The notes: a model not told the origin generated them from the letters alone. Shown: positions 53,988 to 63,918, numbered from the stretch's first letter. The stretch: 64,000 bases of DNA from Granulosicoccaceae sp. 1_MG-2023 (GCA_030546905.1 JAUOPI010000001.1:186001-250000), one strand, 5' to 3'. Numbers and translations are program-made.

Positions 53988-54064
53988 TGGCCCGGCTCCG
54001 GTTTGTAGTGGGATTTTTCTGTCGTCGCACAGTATACTTCGGGCCATTTGTCGGGGGGATTGCC

Positions 54065-54244
54065 ATGAAACCATGCTGGCTGCAATGGGCGTTTTTCGTC
54101 TGCGTTGTGGTGCTGGGCACCGGTCAGATGCTGACCGCATGCGGAAACAAAGGTCCTCTCGTCTTGCCCGGGGAACAAGCAACCGATCCGCGGGCACCCG
54201 ATCAACCTGCGCAACCGCCGTCCCAACGCAACAATGCTGACTAG
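54065..54244 (+). CDS. lptM: LPS translocon maturation chaperone LptM (YifL) lipoprotein
   Basis: A 59-residue lipoprotein. The signal peptide ends in the lipobox LTAC, so the mature protein begins CGNKGPLVLPG, the short conserved motif of LptM/YifL. The rest is a Pro/Gln-rich tail. LptM promotes oxidative maturation of LptD at the outer membrane. Its place directly before lysA is the usual one. The ATG at 54065 has GGGGG upstream. Confidence 0.9.
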   Translation: MKPCWLQWAFFVCVVVLGTGQMLTACGNKGPLVLPGEQATDPRAPDQPAQPPSQRNNAD

Positions 54245-54265
54245 GACGCCGGCCGGAAACTGACC

Positions 54266-55501
54266 ATGTTTGAATATAAAAACGGCGCACTGTTCGTCGA
54301 AGCCATTCCCTGCTCCCAGCTGGCCGCCGAGTATGGCACGCCTTTGTATGTCTATTCCCGGGCCTCGATTGAGGCGGCCTGGACCGCATATGACAAAGTC
54401 CTGGGCGACCGCAAGCATCTTGTCTGTTACGCGGTCAAAGCAAACTCCAATCTTGGTGTGCTGAGCTTGCTGGCCCGTCTGGGCTCGGGCTTTGACATTG
54501 TCTCCGGCGGTGAGCTGGAACGCGTACTGGCCGCCGGTGGTGATCCGGCGCGGGTGATTTTCTCCGGTGTCGGCAAGTCCGAGGACGAAATGGCGCGTGC
54601 GCTGGAAGTGGGCATCCGCTGTTTTAATGTGGAGTCCCTGCCTGAGCTGAGCCGCCTGAATGAGGTGGCTGCTGCGCACGGCGTTACCGCACCGGTTTCC
54701 CTGCGGGTTAACCCTGATGTGGATGCGAAGACGCACCCTTATATTTCCACCGGTCTGAAAGAGAACAAATTCGGCATCGTGATGGATATGGCCCCCGACG
54801 CCTACCGCGCCGCGGCGGATGCGTCGCATCTGGATGTGCAGGGTGTGGATTGTCATATCGGCTCGCAACTGACTGAAATCGAGCCGTTTGTGGACGCGCT
54901 TGACCGCTTGTTGGGGCTGGTCGACGACCTGGAAAAAGACGGCATCAGCATCGGCCATCTGGATCTGGGCGGTGGTATCGGTATCCGTTACCGGGATGAA
55001 CAGCCGGCTGATCTGCGTCAGTGGGCCGATGCGGTGAAACAGCGTCTGGACGGTCGTGATCTGGAAATTATCGTCGAGCCCGGCCGTTCGATTGTCGGCA
55101 ACGCCGGCGTGCTGCTGACGCGTATTGAGTATCTGAAAACCACGCCGCACAAAAATTTCGCGGTGGTCGATGCGGCCATGAATGATCTGATCCGCCCCAG
55201 TCTTTACAGCGCCTGGCAGCATATCCTGCCGGTGCAGTACAAAGACGTGCCGGCACAGACCCTGGATATCGTCGGGCCGATTTGCGAATCCGGTGATTTC
55301 CTCGGTAAAGACCGCGAGTTGGCGGTCGAGCAGGGCGATCTGCTGGCGGTGATGTCCAGCGGCGCCTATGCCTTCAGCATGGCGTCCAACTACAACACAC
55401 GGGCGCGCGCGGCAGAGGTTATTGTCGATGGTATGGAAGCGCGTCTGGTACGCGAGCGTGAAACGATTGATGATCTTTTGCGCCATGAACGCGTTTTCTA
55501 A
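54266..55501 (+). CDS. lysA: Diaminopimelate decarboxylase
   Basis: A 411-residue PLP enzyme making lysine from meso-diaminopimelate. The PLP lysine is Lys58 in CYAVKANSN. HIGSQLTEIEPF, DLGGGIGIRY, EPGRSIVGNAG and the partner-subunit CESGDFLG motif are present. Expected partners dapF and lptM flank it, but an extra membrane-protein gene separates lysA from dapF. Confidence 0.97.
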   Translation: MFEYKNGALFVEAIPCSQLAAEYGTPLYVYSRASIEAAWTAYDKVLGDRKHLVCYAVKANSNLGVLSLLARLGSGFDIVSGGELERVLAAGGDPARVIFSGVGKSEDEMARALEVGIRCFNVESLPELSRLNEVAAAHGVTAPVSLRVNPDVDAKTHPYISTGLKENKFGIVMDMAPDAYRAAADASHLDVQGVDCHIGSQLTEIEPFVDALDRLLGLVDDLEKDGISIGHLDLGGGIGIRYRDEQPADLRQWADAVKQRLDGRDLEIIVEPGRSIVGNAGVLLTRIEYLKTTPHKNFAVVDAAMNDLIRPSLYSAWQHILPVQYKDVPAQTLDIVGPICESGDFLGKDRELAVEQGDLLAVMSSGAYAFSMASNYNTRARAAEVIVDGMEARLVRERETIDDLLRHERVF

Positions 55502-55520
55502 GGACAGGGTATAGCCCGTC

Positions 55521-57143
55521 GTGACTTCACGGATGACGATGTTGGTCCAGCGTGCACCGTTTGCACTGGCCTTGATACTGATAGCCCTGGCGTTCTGGGA
55601 CGCGGTGCAGGTGACGCAGGACCTGAGCTGGCCGCCCACCGATGAGTTGCTGCGTGACACCGGGCTGGCCCAGGCGATTCTGGACGGGCAGGGCGATGCC
55701 GATGCACACATCCCCGGTGAGGTGAGCTGGAATAATCCGGCGGTGCCCTGGCTGGTCGCGCAAACCAGTGCACTGAGCGGTTTGCCGTTGCCTGAGGTTT
55801 ACGCCAAAGCCGGTCCCTACCTGAATTTGCTCGGCCCGCTGGGTTTGTTCCTGCTGGTGTTTATGCTTAGCGAGCAGTGGACAGCCCTGATTGCGCTGGC
55901 GGCCTATTTGTTTCTGGCCAACCCGCAGCAGACCGCGTTGCATCAGGCGACCTATTCAGCCTGGCCCTGGTCATGGGCGGTGGCGCAGGGGATGTTCTTT
56001 TTCAGCACCTGCGCCATTTTGCATATGCTGCGTCGTCAGACCTGGGTGCCGGCGCTGCTGAGCGGGCTGTTACTGGGGCTGACCTTGTTGGTCGATACGG
56101 TACCGGCATTTCTGTTGGTCGTGTTTCTTTGTGTTGCCGGCGGGTTTTTCGCCTGGCGCACCACCGGCGGGGCAGAAAGGCGGCGTATTCTGGTGCTGTG
56201 TCTGCTGACCTTGCTGATCGCGCTTGCGGTGACCGCGCCGTTTGTCTGGCCGTTGCTGCAGACCTACGGCTTTCAGATCCGCAACAGCGTACCGACGCAG
56301 GTGCTGGCAGTGGCGCCGGGACGCATGGCAGACAACCTGCTGGGTTTGCGCCCGCTGGTGTTTTTCCTGAGCATGATCGCCTTATGGCTGTTTCCGGGCC
56401 TGTTCGGCCTGCCCTGGCGGCGCATACTGGAGCTGCGTGTCCTGCTCAGTACGATGGCCGGTTTGCTGCTCCTGTCGCTTGTATTGCATGGCATCCGCCT
56501 GGCCGGTCTGTCCCTGCCGCAGTTTTTTCCGCTGCATTTCTTTTATCTGTACTACCGTATCGCCGAAACCATTGTCTTCGGTGCCGGTATGTTGATGCTG
56601 GCGCGCACCCTGATGCTGCTGTTTGTCCGCGAGCTGCCGCCCAGGTTATCGGCTGATCCGCGTCCGGTTGTGCCGGTGCTGCTGATACTGATGGCCATGA
56701 TGCTCAGCCACGGCGAGGCGCACCGGCAGCGTCTGGATTTCACCGGCTACCGGCAAATGGCCATGGATACGGCCTCGGATGAGGACACGGTCGCGCTCTA
56801 TCACTGGATACTCGACAATGCGGCCACTGATGCGGTCTTTCTGGCCGACGGTCGTGCGCGTATGGCAGCGGTGACGCCCAGTGGCCGCAAGGTACTGGTA
56901 CACGATCCGGTCTATACCAGCCCTTTTGTGGATGCCGGCGAGCGCAGCCGCGCAGAATCTGAGTTACTGGCATTTATGCGCCAGGGCGATGAGGCGGGCT
57001 TTAACGCGCTGGCGGAGCAATATCAGGTGCGGTATTTGATTCTGCCGGCCGCGCTAAAGCCTTGCTGCAGTCCGGAAACAGCGACCCGCCTGGGCTTGTC
57101 GCAGGTCTATGAGAACCCGCAGTGGCGTATTTACCGCCGCTAA
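55521..57143 (+). CDS. Multi-span membrane protein, GT-C glycosyltransferase-like
   Basis: A 540-residue protein with about ten to twelve membrane spans and a soluble C-terminal tail of about 130 residues. The first span (FALALILIALAFWDAV) is followed by a periplasmic loop (LSWPPTDELLRDTGLAQAILDGQ...IPGEVSWNNPAVPWLV) of the kind that holds catalytic acids in GT-C polyprenyl-linked sugar transferases. I do not recognise a specific family and see no decisive motif. The tail has an alternating alpha-beta look (DNAATDAVFLADGRARMAAVTPSGRKV) like other large GT-C or dolichyl-mannosyltransferase-like proteins. GTG start; lysA lies 19 bases upstream and dapF 62 bases downstream. Confidence 0.5.
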   Translation: MTSRMTMLVQRAPFALALILIALAFWDAVQVTQDLSWPPTDELLRDTGLAQAILDGQGDADAHIPGEVSWNNPAVPWLVAQTSALSGLPLPEVYAKAGPYLNLLGPLGLFLLVFMLSEQWTALIALAAYLFLANPQQTALHQATYSAWPWSWAVAQGMFFFSTCAILHMLRRQTWVPALLSGLLLGLTLLVDTVPAFLLVVFLCVAGGFFAWRTTGGAERRRILVLCLLTLLIALAVTAPFVWPLLQTYGFQIRNSVPTQVLAVAPGRMADNLLGLRPLVFFLSMIALWLFPGLFGLPWRRILELRVLLSTMAGLLLLSLVLHGIRLAGLSLPQFFPLHFFYLYYRIAETIVFGAGMLMLARTLMLLFVRELPPRLSADPRPVVPVLLILMAMMLSHGEAHRQRLDFTGYRQMAMDTASDEDTVALYHWILDNAATDAVFLADGRARMAAVTPSGRKVLVHDPVYTSPFVDAGERSRAESELLAFMRQGDEAGFNALAEQYQVRYLILPAALKPCCSPETATRLGLSQVYENPQWRIYRR

Positions 57144-57205
57144 GTTAAGACAGTCCTGCCGATTGGGTCTATTATCAAATCCTTTGTGTAAAGCTGTAGA
57201 CCCTC

Positions 57206-58036
57206 ATGCAACGCCACTTCACCAAAATGCACGGCCTCGGCAATGACTTTGCCGTATTCAACGATCTGGACGGGCAGCTGCGCCTGCAGCCGGAGCAGAT
57301 CCGCCGCCTTGCCGACCGGCATCTGGGCATCGGTTTTGACCAGCTGCTGCTTGTCAGCGCAGCCGGCTCGGATGACGTCGAGTTTACCTACCGGATTTAC
57401 AACGCCGACGGCAGCGAAGTTGAGCACTGTGGTAACGGTGCCCGCTGCTTTGCGCGCTATGTGATCGACAAAGGCCTGACCGAAAGCCGCCGTATTCCGG
57501 TGATGACAAAAGGCGGTCGTATTGTGCTTGTGGCGAATGACGACGGCACCGTGACTGTCGAAATGGGTGTGCCTGAATTTGCCCCGCACAAGATTCCTTT
57601 TTCAGCAGAATCGCAATCCTCTGCCTATACTCTGGAGCTGAAAGACAGAGTCATCCGGATCGGCGCAATGTCGATCGGCAATCCCCATGCGGTCACGCTT
57701 GTTGACGACACCGATACCGCTGAAGTGGATTTGCTCGGCGCGCAGATAGAATCACATAAACGCTTTCCGCGCCGTGTTAATGCCGGATTTATGCAAGTCG
57801 TGTCCAGAAATGCCATTCGCCTGCGTGTTTATGAGCGCGGCGTCGGCGAGACCCGGGCTTGCGGTACAGGTGCCTGCGCCGCAGCCGTAATCGGCATGCA
57901 GCAAGGCCTTTTGGATGACACTGTCAGTGTGAGTTTGCCCGGCGGCGATTTGAGCATTCATTGGCCGGGCGAGGGTGAGCCGGTTTTTATGACCGGTCCT
58001 GCGACGACTGTTTTTGAAGGTACGATTACGCTATGA
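57206..58036 (+). CDS. dapF: Diaminopimelate epimerase
   Basis: A 276-residue cofactor-free epimerase converting LL- to meso-diaminopimelate for lysine and peptidoglycan. Catalytic cysteines are Cys75 (VEHCGNGARCF) and Cys219 (ETRACGTGACA). FTKMHGLGNDF start is conserved. Its stop overlaps the DUF484 start by four bases. Confidence 0.97.
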   Translation: MQRHFTKMHGLGNDFAVFNDLDGQLRLQPEQIRRLADRHLGIGFDQLLLVSAAGSDDVEFTYRIYNADGSEVEHCGNGARCFARYVIDKGLTESRRIPVMTKGGRIVLVANDDGTVTVEMGVPEFAPHKIPFSAESQSSAYTLELKDRVIRIGAMSIGNPHAVTLVDDTDTAEVDLLGAQIESHKRFPRRVNAGFMQVVSRNAIRLRVYERGVGETRACGTGACAAAVIGMQQGLLDDTVSVSLPGGDLSIHWPGEGEPVFMTGPATTVFEGTITL

Positions 58037-58719
58037 CTACGCCGGAAACTGCCGGATGCCGTGACATCACGGACGCTGATTTTGTTGCTGATTTCCTGAG
58101 CCGCAATACCGATTTCTTTTGCGAGTATCCGCATTTGCTGACGCAGATCACCGTACCGCATCAGTCCGGCAAAGCCGTCTCTCTGGTTGAACGCCAAGTC
58201 GAAATGTACCGTGAAAAATGCCGCAATCTGGAAAGTCATCTGCGTATGCTTTCCGAAGTGGCCGAAAGTAACGAGCAACTCAACCGGCGCATTCACAGCC
58301 TGTCCTGCGATGTTATCGCCTGCAAAGACGTGGTGGCAGTCGAGAACATGCTGCACGATCGTTTGAAGAACCGTTTTACAACCGATGCACTGTCTTTCCA
58401 TTTTATTCACCCGGGGCTGATCGAACGCAACCGCGAACAGGCGTTTGAAGTGCGGGAGTTGCAGTATCTGCGCGAGAGCATGAAATCGCGTAACGTACTA
58501 TGCGGACGCCTGACCGCAGCGCAAAAGGAAAGCCTGTTCGGCCGTGATGCTGAAATGACAGCCTCGGCGGCCTTGCTTTGGTTATCCCATGGCGAGACGG
58601 AATTCGGCCTGATGGTGATGGGTAGCCGTGATGAAGCGCGTTTTTCTTCGGATAAGGGCGTGGTTTTTCTGGACCAGATCCGTGAGCTGGTTTCCCATAA
58701 GCTCTACGAATTGCTTTGA
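58033..58719 (+). CDS. DUF484 family protein
   Basis: A 228-residue cytoplasmic protein of the DUF484 family, found between dapF and xerC in most gammaproteobacteria. DADFVADFLSRNTDFFCEYPHLL and the GKAVSLVERQVEMYREKCRNLESHL coiled coil are the family hallmarks. A GAF-like domain follows (about residues 85-225). It overlaps both neighbours, so it is translationally linked with them. Function is unknown. Confidence 0.92.
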   Translation: MTTPETAGCRDITDADFVADFLSRNTDFFCEYPHLLTQITVPHQSGKAVSLVERQVEMYREKCRNLESHLRMLSEVAESNEQLNRRIHSLSCDVIACKDVVAVENMLHDRLKNRFTTDALSFHFIHPGLIERNREQAFEVRELQYLRESMKSRNVLCGRLTAAQKESLFGRDAEMTASAALLWLSHGETEFGLMVMGSRDEARFSSDKGVVFLDQIRELVSHKLYELL

Positions 58720-59645
58720 GTGAGAACGTAAAATGCCGCGGCGAGGTAGACGATTTTCTGGTCTACCTCGCTGATATCAAGCGATATTCCCCTCATACCA
58801 TCGACAATTACCGTCGCGACCTTAAAACACTCGAGTTGCATTTTCGTAGTAAGGGAATGCAAGACTGGAACTCGCTGAAAGCCACAGAGGTTCGGCACTA
58901 CGTCGCCAGCGCACACGGCAAAGGTCTCGCCGGTCGCTCTATTGCCAGGCAACTGTCCGCGTTGCGCTCATTCTTTAATTACCGTCTTAAACATGAACTC
59001 AGCAGGCACAATCCGGCCCGCGATATACGTGCGCCCAAAGATGCCAAAGCGCTGCCTGTCACACTGGACCCGGAAGAGATTTCCCGCCTTCTTGATCAAG
59101 ACGCTGACAGTCCGCTGATGCTGCGCGATCTGGCCATGTTTGAATTGTTTTATTCATCGGGTTTACGGCTTGCAGAACTGACCGGGCTGGATACCGATCA
59201 TATTGATCTGCGCGAAGGCATGTTGAGGGTCACAGGTAAGGGCCGTAAAACCCGTGATCTACCGATTGGTACAAAAGCCCGTGAAGCGCTGAAACGCTGG
59301 TACGAGGTGCGCGGGCAGTGGCTGCAGGGAGAGGAAAAAGCGGTATTTCTCAGTCAACGCGGCAAACGTCTGTCACCACGCACAATACAAGACCGGTTAA
59401 AAAAACTGGCAGCAAGCAGCGGCCTGATGCGCAACTGTCACCCGCATATGCTACGCCATTCATTTGCCAGCCATATGCTCGAATCAAGCTGTGATTTACG
59501 TGCTGTGCAGGAGTTGCTCGGCCACGCCGATATCAGCACCACGCAAATCTATACGCATCTGGATTTCCAGCATCTCGCATCGGTTTACGAAAATGCCCAT
59601 CCCCGGGCGCGCAAAAAACCGGGGGACGAAAACGATCAGGACTGA
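58716..59645 (+). CDS. xerC: Tyrosine recombinase XerC
   Basis: A 309-residue site-specific recombinase resolving chromosome dimers at dif with XerD. Catalytic residues are Arg151 (SSGLRLAEL), Lys175 (TGKGRKTR), His244 and Arg247 (HPHMLRHSFASHMLE), His270 (LLGHADIS) and nucleophile Tyr279 (TTQIYTHLD). The start is TTG 58716, overlapping the DUF484 stop as TTGA. Its 3' end overlaps the convergent PilZ-domain gene by 10 bases. Confidence 0.94.
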   Translation: MSENVKCRGEVDDFLVYLADIKRYSPHTIDNYRRDLKTLELHFRSKGMQDWNSLKATEVRHYVASAHGKGLAGRSIARQLSALRSFFNYRLKHELSRHNPARDIRAPKDAKALPVTLDPEEISRLLDQDADSPLMLRDLAMFELFYSSGLRLAELTGLDTDHIDLREGMLRVTGKGRKTRDLPIGTKAREALKRWYEVRGQWLQGEEKAVFLSQRGKRLSPRTIQDRLKKLAASSGLMRNCHPHMLRHSFASHMLESSCDLRAVQELLGHADISTTQIYTHLDFQHLASVYENAHPRARKKPGDENDQD

Positions 59646-61414
59646 TCCAGTCCGAAATCGGCCAGTGCGTCTTTGCTCAGCGCCGCCTTGGTTTTTGACG
59701 TGCCGGTCAGCTGCGCCGCAAACAGGGCGAAGGAGCCGGTCGATTCCAGCTTGTCAGTCAGCCGGTAATGCTCGACTTCCTGTTCACCGCGGATATGCAC
59801 AAGCTCGCCGTTATGGAACATATAGGCCGGCAGAATCAGGCAGCATTCGTCAGGTTCTGCCACCGGTCGTGCCAGCAATGCTTCAGTCTGTGTGGTGATG
59901 CTGTTGTGACTGCCTTTGGTACGTTCGACCAGAACCGGACGGGCGTGTGTGGCCAGATGTGTCAGACCGCACTGCATGGTTTGTTCAGCACTGACGCGCA
60001 GCCAGGTGATCGTGCCCATCATCCACTGTTTTTCGTTTTTGCCCGGCTGGCGCACCAGCACCGCCATCAGCTCACCGACTGACACGTGCGGGCTGCCGAT
60101 GCCGGCCCACTGCAGCGCGACACCGCCTTCGGACTGATTCATCATCAGCCACTCGCCACGTTGGGCCGGCACTGATGAGGCGGCCAGCGCGGCACTGAAA
60201 TCATCGGCATCGGCCAGCGTGGTTTTGTTACCCGACCAGGGATCGGCATTGCTGCGGTTGTCACGGGCCGGGTGGGTAATAAAGTCGCCGTTGCGGTTCT
60301 GTTTGGAAGGCAAGCCGCCTTCGACGCTCAGCTTCAGCTCCTCTGCCGGCGCGCTTGCCGGGCTGACAGGCACATCGGCGTAGCGGAAGCTGGCGTAGAT
60401 CTCCTTCAGACCATGTAACACATCGGTTTTCTGATGATAGAAAGCCCGCGCCGAGGCCCGCCGGTGATTCGGTTGCAGGGATTTGTGCAGGCGTTTCAGG
60501 CTTTCGCTGGTCAGTACATCGGCTTCATAGAGCGCCGAGACTGAACCGGGTGAATTGCTGATCTCCGCTTCCAGGGTGGTGACGAAGTGATCGAGATTAA
60601 TTGCCCGCAGGCTTTGCCGGTTGGCCGTATCCATAAACCGCAGTTGATCGCAGGCTGCTTTGCCGCTGATGTCCACAGCTTTAAGCAGCTTGCCATCGGA
60701 CGGCTCATTGGCCGGATCAAACAGATAGGTCTGCTCGATATGGCGTGCGATAAAGTCCTTGAGCAGAAAAATCTGCCCGCGGCGCAGACTGTGCGCATCG
60801 CTCAGCTTGAGCAGGTGAGTGGCGATAAACCATTGCTCGATGCTGCTGACATGGTCAGGCAGGCGCAGATCCGCGGCAATATCACGGCGGCTCACGCCGA
60901 GCCGTTCGGCAATGGCATAGAGGGCGTTGCAGTCCTGCCAAACCTCAGCGGGAATGTCCTGATAAACCTGCAGATGACGCAGGGCCAGCTCATGCACGGC
61001 TTCCATCGCATAGTACAGCGCCGGGTTGCGGACTTTACCGGCCGGGGCATTGGTGGCGGTTTCACTGTCTGCGACAATAATCTTGTAGCCGAAAGCCAGT
61101 TCCTGCAGAAGCGTGATGACCAGACTAAATGAATTCTGCTCACGGTTGCTCAGCGGCAGATTGTGGCCGACGTACTGCGAGACTGCGTTATGGATCAGTT
61201 CTTCAACCACCGGCCGGAACTGATCGAGTATCTCAAGCCGGTGTTTGGGGGTGTTTTCCAGCCGGTTACAGTGTTTCAGTCCGCGTAACAATACCCGCGT
61301 CGAATTGGCCGACGTGACCGGATAAAGCTCCGCAAGCCATTGCCGCACTTTGCGCGGCGCGGTCGGAAAACTGTCGTTGGTCGGCTTGTGCCGGCTGGGA
61401 ATAATCAGATTCAT
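59636..61414 (-). CDS. PilZ-domain protein with long helical N-terminal region
   Basis: A 592-residue protein. The first 330 residues are predicted mostly helical (VRQWLAELYPVTSANSTRVLLRGLKHCNRLE, HELALRHLQVYQDIPAEVW), of a type seen in gammaproteobacterial PilZ-related proteins of unknown function. The C-terminal part (about 410-510) resembles a PilZ beta-barrel (QRGEWLMMNQSEGGVALQWAG, GELMAVLVRQPGKNEKQWMMGTITWLRV). The usual arginine switch RxxxR is not obvious, so c-di-GMP binding is uncertain. It is transcribed alone, divergent from hslV and tail to tail with xerC. No signal peptide or membrane span is seen. Confidence 0.6.
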   Translation of the reverse strand: MNLIIPSRHKPTNDSFPTAPRKVRQWLAELYPVTSANSTRVLLRGLKHCNRLENTPKHRLEILDQFRPVVEELIHNAVSQYVGHNLPLSNREQNSFSLVITLLQELAFGYKIIVADSETATNAPAGKVRNPALYYAMEAVHELALRHLQVYQDIPAEVWQDCNALYAIAERLGVSRRDIAADLRLPDHVSSIEQWFIATHLLKLSDAHSLRRGQIFLLKDFIARHIEQTYLFDPANEPSDGKLLKAVDISGKAACDQLRFMDTANRQSLRAINLDHFVTTLEAEISNSPGSVSALYEADVLTSESLKRLHKSLQPNHRRASARAFYHQKTDVLHGLKEIYASFRYADVPVSPASAPAEELKLSVEGGLPSKQNRNGDFITHPARDNRSNADPWSGNKTTLADADDFSAALAASSVPAQRGEWLMMNQSEGGVALQWAGIGSPHVSVGELMAVLVRQPGKNEKQWMMGTITWLRVSAEQTMQCGLTHLATHARPVLVERTKGSHNSITTQTEALLARPVAEPDECCLILPAYMFHNGELVHIRGEQEVEHYRLTDKLESTGSFALFAAQLTGTSKTKAALSKDALADFGLDQS

Positions 61415-61500
61415 CGTTGGCCTGTCATTGAGTCAGGAGCTGCAAGGGCATGATAATAACCGCAAAACGCGTGCTTAACCGCATCGTATGGGCGGGCGGC

Positions 61501-61529
61501 CTTGAAGCCTTGGCCTGCGCCCCCACAAT
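61501..61529 (+). promoter_or_regulatory. sigma32-type heat-shock promoter of hslVU
   Basis: CTTGAAG (61501-61507), a 13-base spacer, then CCCCACAAT (61521-61529). This closely follows the RpoH pattern CTTGAAA-N11-16-CCCCATNT. It lies about 110 bases before hslV, whose regulation by heat shock is established in E. coli. Confidence 0.75.
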
Positions 61530-61639
61530 CGGTACTTTCCGACGTGCGCCTTTACCGTCCCGCGGAACGCTTTCGTCGGTGTCAGGCCAGTGACAATCAC
61601 GCATCGTGCCAGTCACCGGGAACCAAACAGGAGTTCAAA

Positions 61640-62185
61640 TTGGAACAATACAGAGGAACCACCATTCTCTCCGTACGTCGTGACAATCAAGTCGTCATCG
61701 GCGGTGACGGCCAGGTCACACTCGGCAACGCTATTATGAAGGGTAATGCCCGCAAGGTGCGCCGATTGTACAACGACCAGGTGCTGGCCGGTTTTGCCGG
61801 CGGTACGGCTGACGCTTTCACGCTCTTTGAGCGTTTCGAAAACAAATTGCAGGAATACAACGGCAACCTGACCCGCGCTGCGGTTGAGCTGGCCAAAGAC
61901 TGGCGTACCGACCGTATGTTACGCCGTCTCGAAGCCCTGCTGGCGGTGGCCGACAAGGACGCCTCACTGATTATCTCCGGTAACGGTGATGTGATCGAGC
62001 CTGAGCAGGGCCTGATTGCCATTGGTTCCGGCGGTGATTTTGCCAAGTCAGCGGCACGTGCGCTGCTCGAAAACACCGATATGGCTGCCCGCGATATCGT
62101 TGGCAAGAGTCTGGGTATAGCCGCAGATATCTGCATTTACACCAACAGTAACCTGACGATCGAAACGCTCGATCTTCAGTCATAA
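61640..62185 (+). CDS. hslV: HslV peptidase subunit of the HslUV protease
   Basis: A 181-residue Ntn-hydrolase. The start is TTG 61640, with CAGGAG upstream. The protein begins [14 protein letters not shown], so the catalytic threonine (first T of TTI) is residue 7 and must be exposed by removing a six-residue leader, unlike E. coli, where it follows Met directly. [23 protein letters not shown] and [17 protein letters not shown] are conserved. It forms the proteolytic core capped by HslU, encoded 12 bases downstream. Confidence 0.95.
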   Translation: MEQYRGTTILSVRRDNQVVIGGDGQVTLGNAIMKGNARKVRRLYNDQVLAGFAGGTADAFTLFERFENKLQEYNGNLTRAAVELAKDWRTDRMLRRLEALLAVADKDASLIISGNGDVIEPEQGLIAIGSGGDFAKSAARALLENTDMAARDIVGKSLGIAADICIYTNSNLTIETLDLQS

Positions 62186-62197
62186 GCGGAGACGATC

Positions 62198-63532
62198 ATG
62201 TCGGAAATGACCCCACGCGAAATCGTTCAGGAACTGGACAAACATATCGTCGGCCAGCAGGACGCGAAACGGGCGGTGGCCATCGCACTGCGCAATCGCT
62301 GGCGCCGGCAGCAGGTGCGCGAAGATCTGCGCCACGAAATCACTCCCAAGAACATTCTGATGATCGGCCCGACCGGTGTCGGTAAAACCGAAATCGCACG
62401 TCGCCTGGCGCGTTTGGCCAATGCCCCGTTTATCAAGGTTGAGGCAACCAAGTTCACCGAAGTGGGCTATGTCGGGCGTGATGTTGAGTCGATTATCCGC
62501 GATCTTGCGGAAATGGCCGTAAAACAGACCCGTGAGATGGAAATGGCCAAGGTCCGTTTCCGTGCCGAAGATGCGGCCGAAGAACGGGTGCTCGACTGCC
62601 TGCTGCCGCCGCCGCGCAGCAGCGGTTTTGATGAGCCGGCGACGGCCACCAAAGACAATCCCACCCGGCAGAAATTCCGCAAAAAGCTCCGCGAAGGTGA
62701 TCTGGACGACACCGAAATCGAAATCGAGCTGGCCGCACCGGTGATGGGCGTGGAAATCATGTCGCCGCCGGGCATGGAAGAAATGACCCAGCAGCTGCAG
62801 AGCATGTTTCAGAATCTCGGCCAGGCCAAACGCAATAAGCGCAAGCTGAAGATCCGTGAAGCCATGAAGCTGCTGACCGACGAAGAAGCGGCGCGATTGA
62901 TCGATGACGAAGACCTGAAAGTCAAAGCCATGCAGAATCTCGAGCAAAACGGCATCGTCTTTATCGACGAAATCGACAAGGTCGCCCGTGATGCCGAACG
63001 CGGTGGCGCCGATGTGTCGCGTTCCGGTGTGCAGCGGGACCTGTTGCCGTTGGTCGAGGGCTGTACGGTCAACACCAAATACGGGCTGGTCAAAACAGAC
63101 CATATTCTGTTTATTGCCTCCGGCGCCTTCCATGTCAGCAAACCGTCGGACCTGATTCCGGAGCTGCAGGGGCGCCTGCCGATACGGGTTGAGCTTGAAG
63201 CGCTGACCACTGACGACTTTGAACGGATACTGCGTGAACCGGATGCGTCGCTGACCGAGCAATACCGGGCCTTGCTGGAAACCGAAGGTGTGACCCTGAA
63301 GTTTGCCGATGACGGCATACGCCGGCTGGCGGACGTGGCCTGTCAGGTCAATGAGCGAACCGAGAACATCGGCGCGCGGCGTCTGCATACGGTGATGGAG
63401 CGGCTGCTCGAGGAGCTCTCGTTTGAGGCAGCTGATAAAGGCGGTAGCGAGGTTGAGGTGGATGCGGCCTACGTCGATGCACACCTCGGCGCATTGGTGC
63501 AGGACGAAGATTTAAGTCGCTATATCCTGTAA
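62198..63532 (+). CDS. hslU: HslU ATPase subunit of the HslUV protease
   Basis: A 444-residue AAA+ unfoldase. [20 protein letters not shown], Walker A GPTGVGKT (57-64), the pore loop [21 protein letters not shown] and Walker [12 protein letters not shown] are present. The inserted I-domain lies at about residues 110-240. The C-terminal EDLSRYIL activates HslV. Length is normal. Confidence 0.97.
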   Translation: MSEMTPREIVQELDKHIVGQQDAKRAVAIALRNRWRRQQVREDLRHEITPKNILMIGPTGVGKTEIARRLARLANAPFIKVEATKFTEVGYVGRDVESIIRDLAEMAVKQTREMEMAKVRFRAEDAAEERVLDCLLPPPRSSGFDEPATATKDNPTRQKFRKKLREGDLDDTEIEIELAAPVMGVEIMSPPGMEEMTQQLQSMFQNLGQAKRNKRKLKIREAMKLLTDEEAARLIDDEDLKVKAMQNLEQNGIVFIDEIDKVARDAERGGADVSRSGVQRDLLPLVEGCTVNTKYGLVKTDHILFIASGAFHVSKPSDLIPELQGRLPIRVELEALTTDDFERILREPDASLTEQYRALLETEGVTLKFADDGIRRLADVACQVNERTENIGARRLHTVMERLLEELSFEAADKGGSEVEVDAAYVDAHLGALVQDEDLSRYIL

Positions 63533-63564
63533 GCTTCAGCGCAGTTTAAAAGGCCAATACGACC

Positions 63565-63918
63565 ATGCCCGTACCAACTGATATCTGTCTGCACCGGCAA
63601 AGCCGTCTGCTCGAGCTGACCTTCGACGACGGCTTCCGCTGTCAGCTGCCCTGTGAATATCTGCGGGTTTATTCGCCTTCGGCGGAGGTGCGTGGTCACG
63701 GCCCCGGCCAGGAGGTCCTGCAGACCGGTAAAGAGGATGTCGCAATCGACGACATCAAACCGGTCGGTAACTACGCCGTTAAGCTGGTCTTTGACGACGG
63801 ACATGACTCGGGCCTGTATGACTGGGATTACCTGTACTCGCTGGGTCAGAACCAGCAGGCGAACTGGGAGAATTACCTTCAGCGGCTTGCGGCCGCCGGA
63901 GTGGAGCGCAAAGCATGA
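63565..63918 (+). CDS. DUF971 family protein
   Basis: A 117-residue protein with the family core LELTFDDGFRCQLPCEYLRVYSPSAEVRGHGPGQ, DIKPVGNYAVKLVFDDGHDSGLYDWDYLYSLG. It is usually found between hslU and ubiE in proteobacteria. Related domains occur in iron-sulfur assembly proteins, but the function is not established. It overlaps the ubiE start by four bases (ATGA). Confidence 0.92.
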   Translation: MPVPTDICLHRQSRLLELTFDDGFRCQLPCEYLRVYSPSAEVRGHGPGQEVLQTGKEDVAIDDIKPVGNYAVKLVFDDGHDSGLYDWDYLYSLGQNQQANWENYLQRLAAAGVERKA

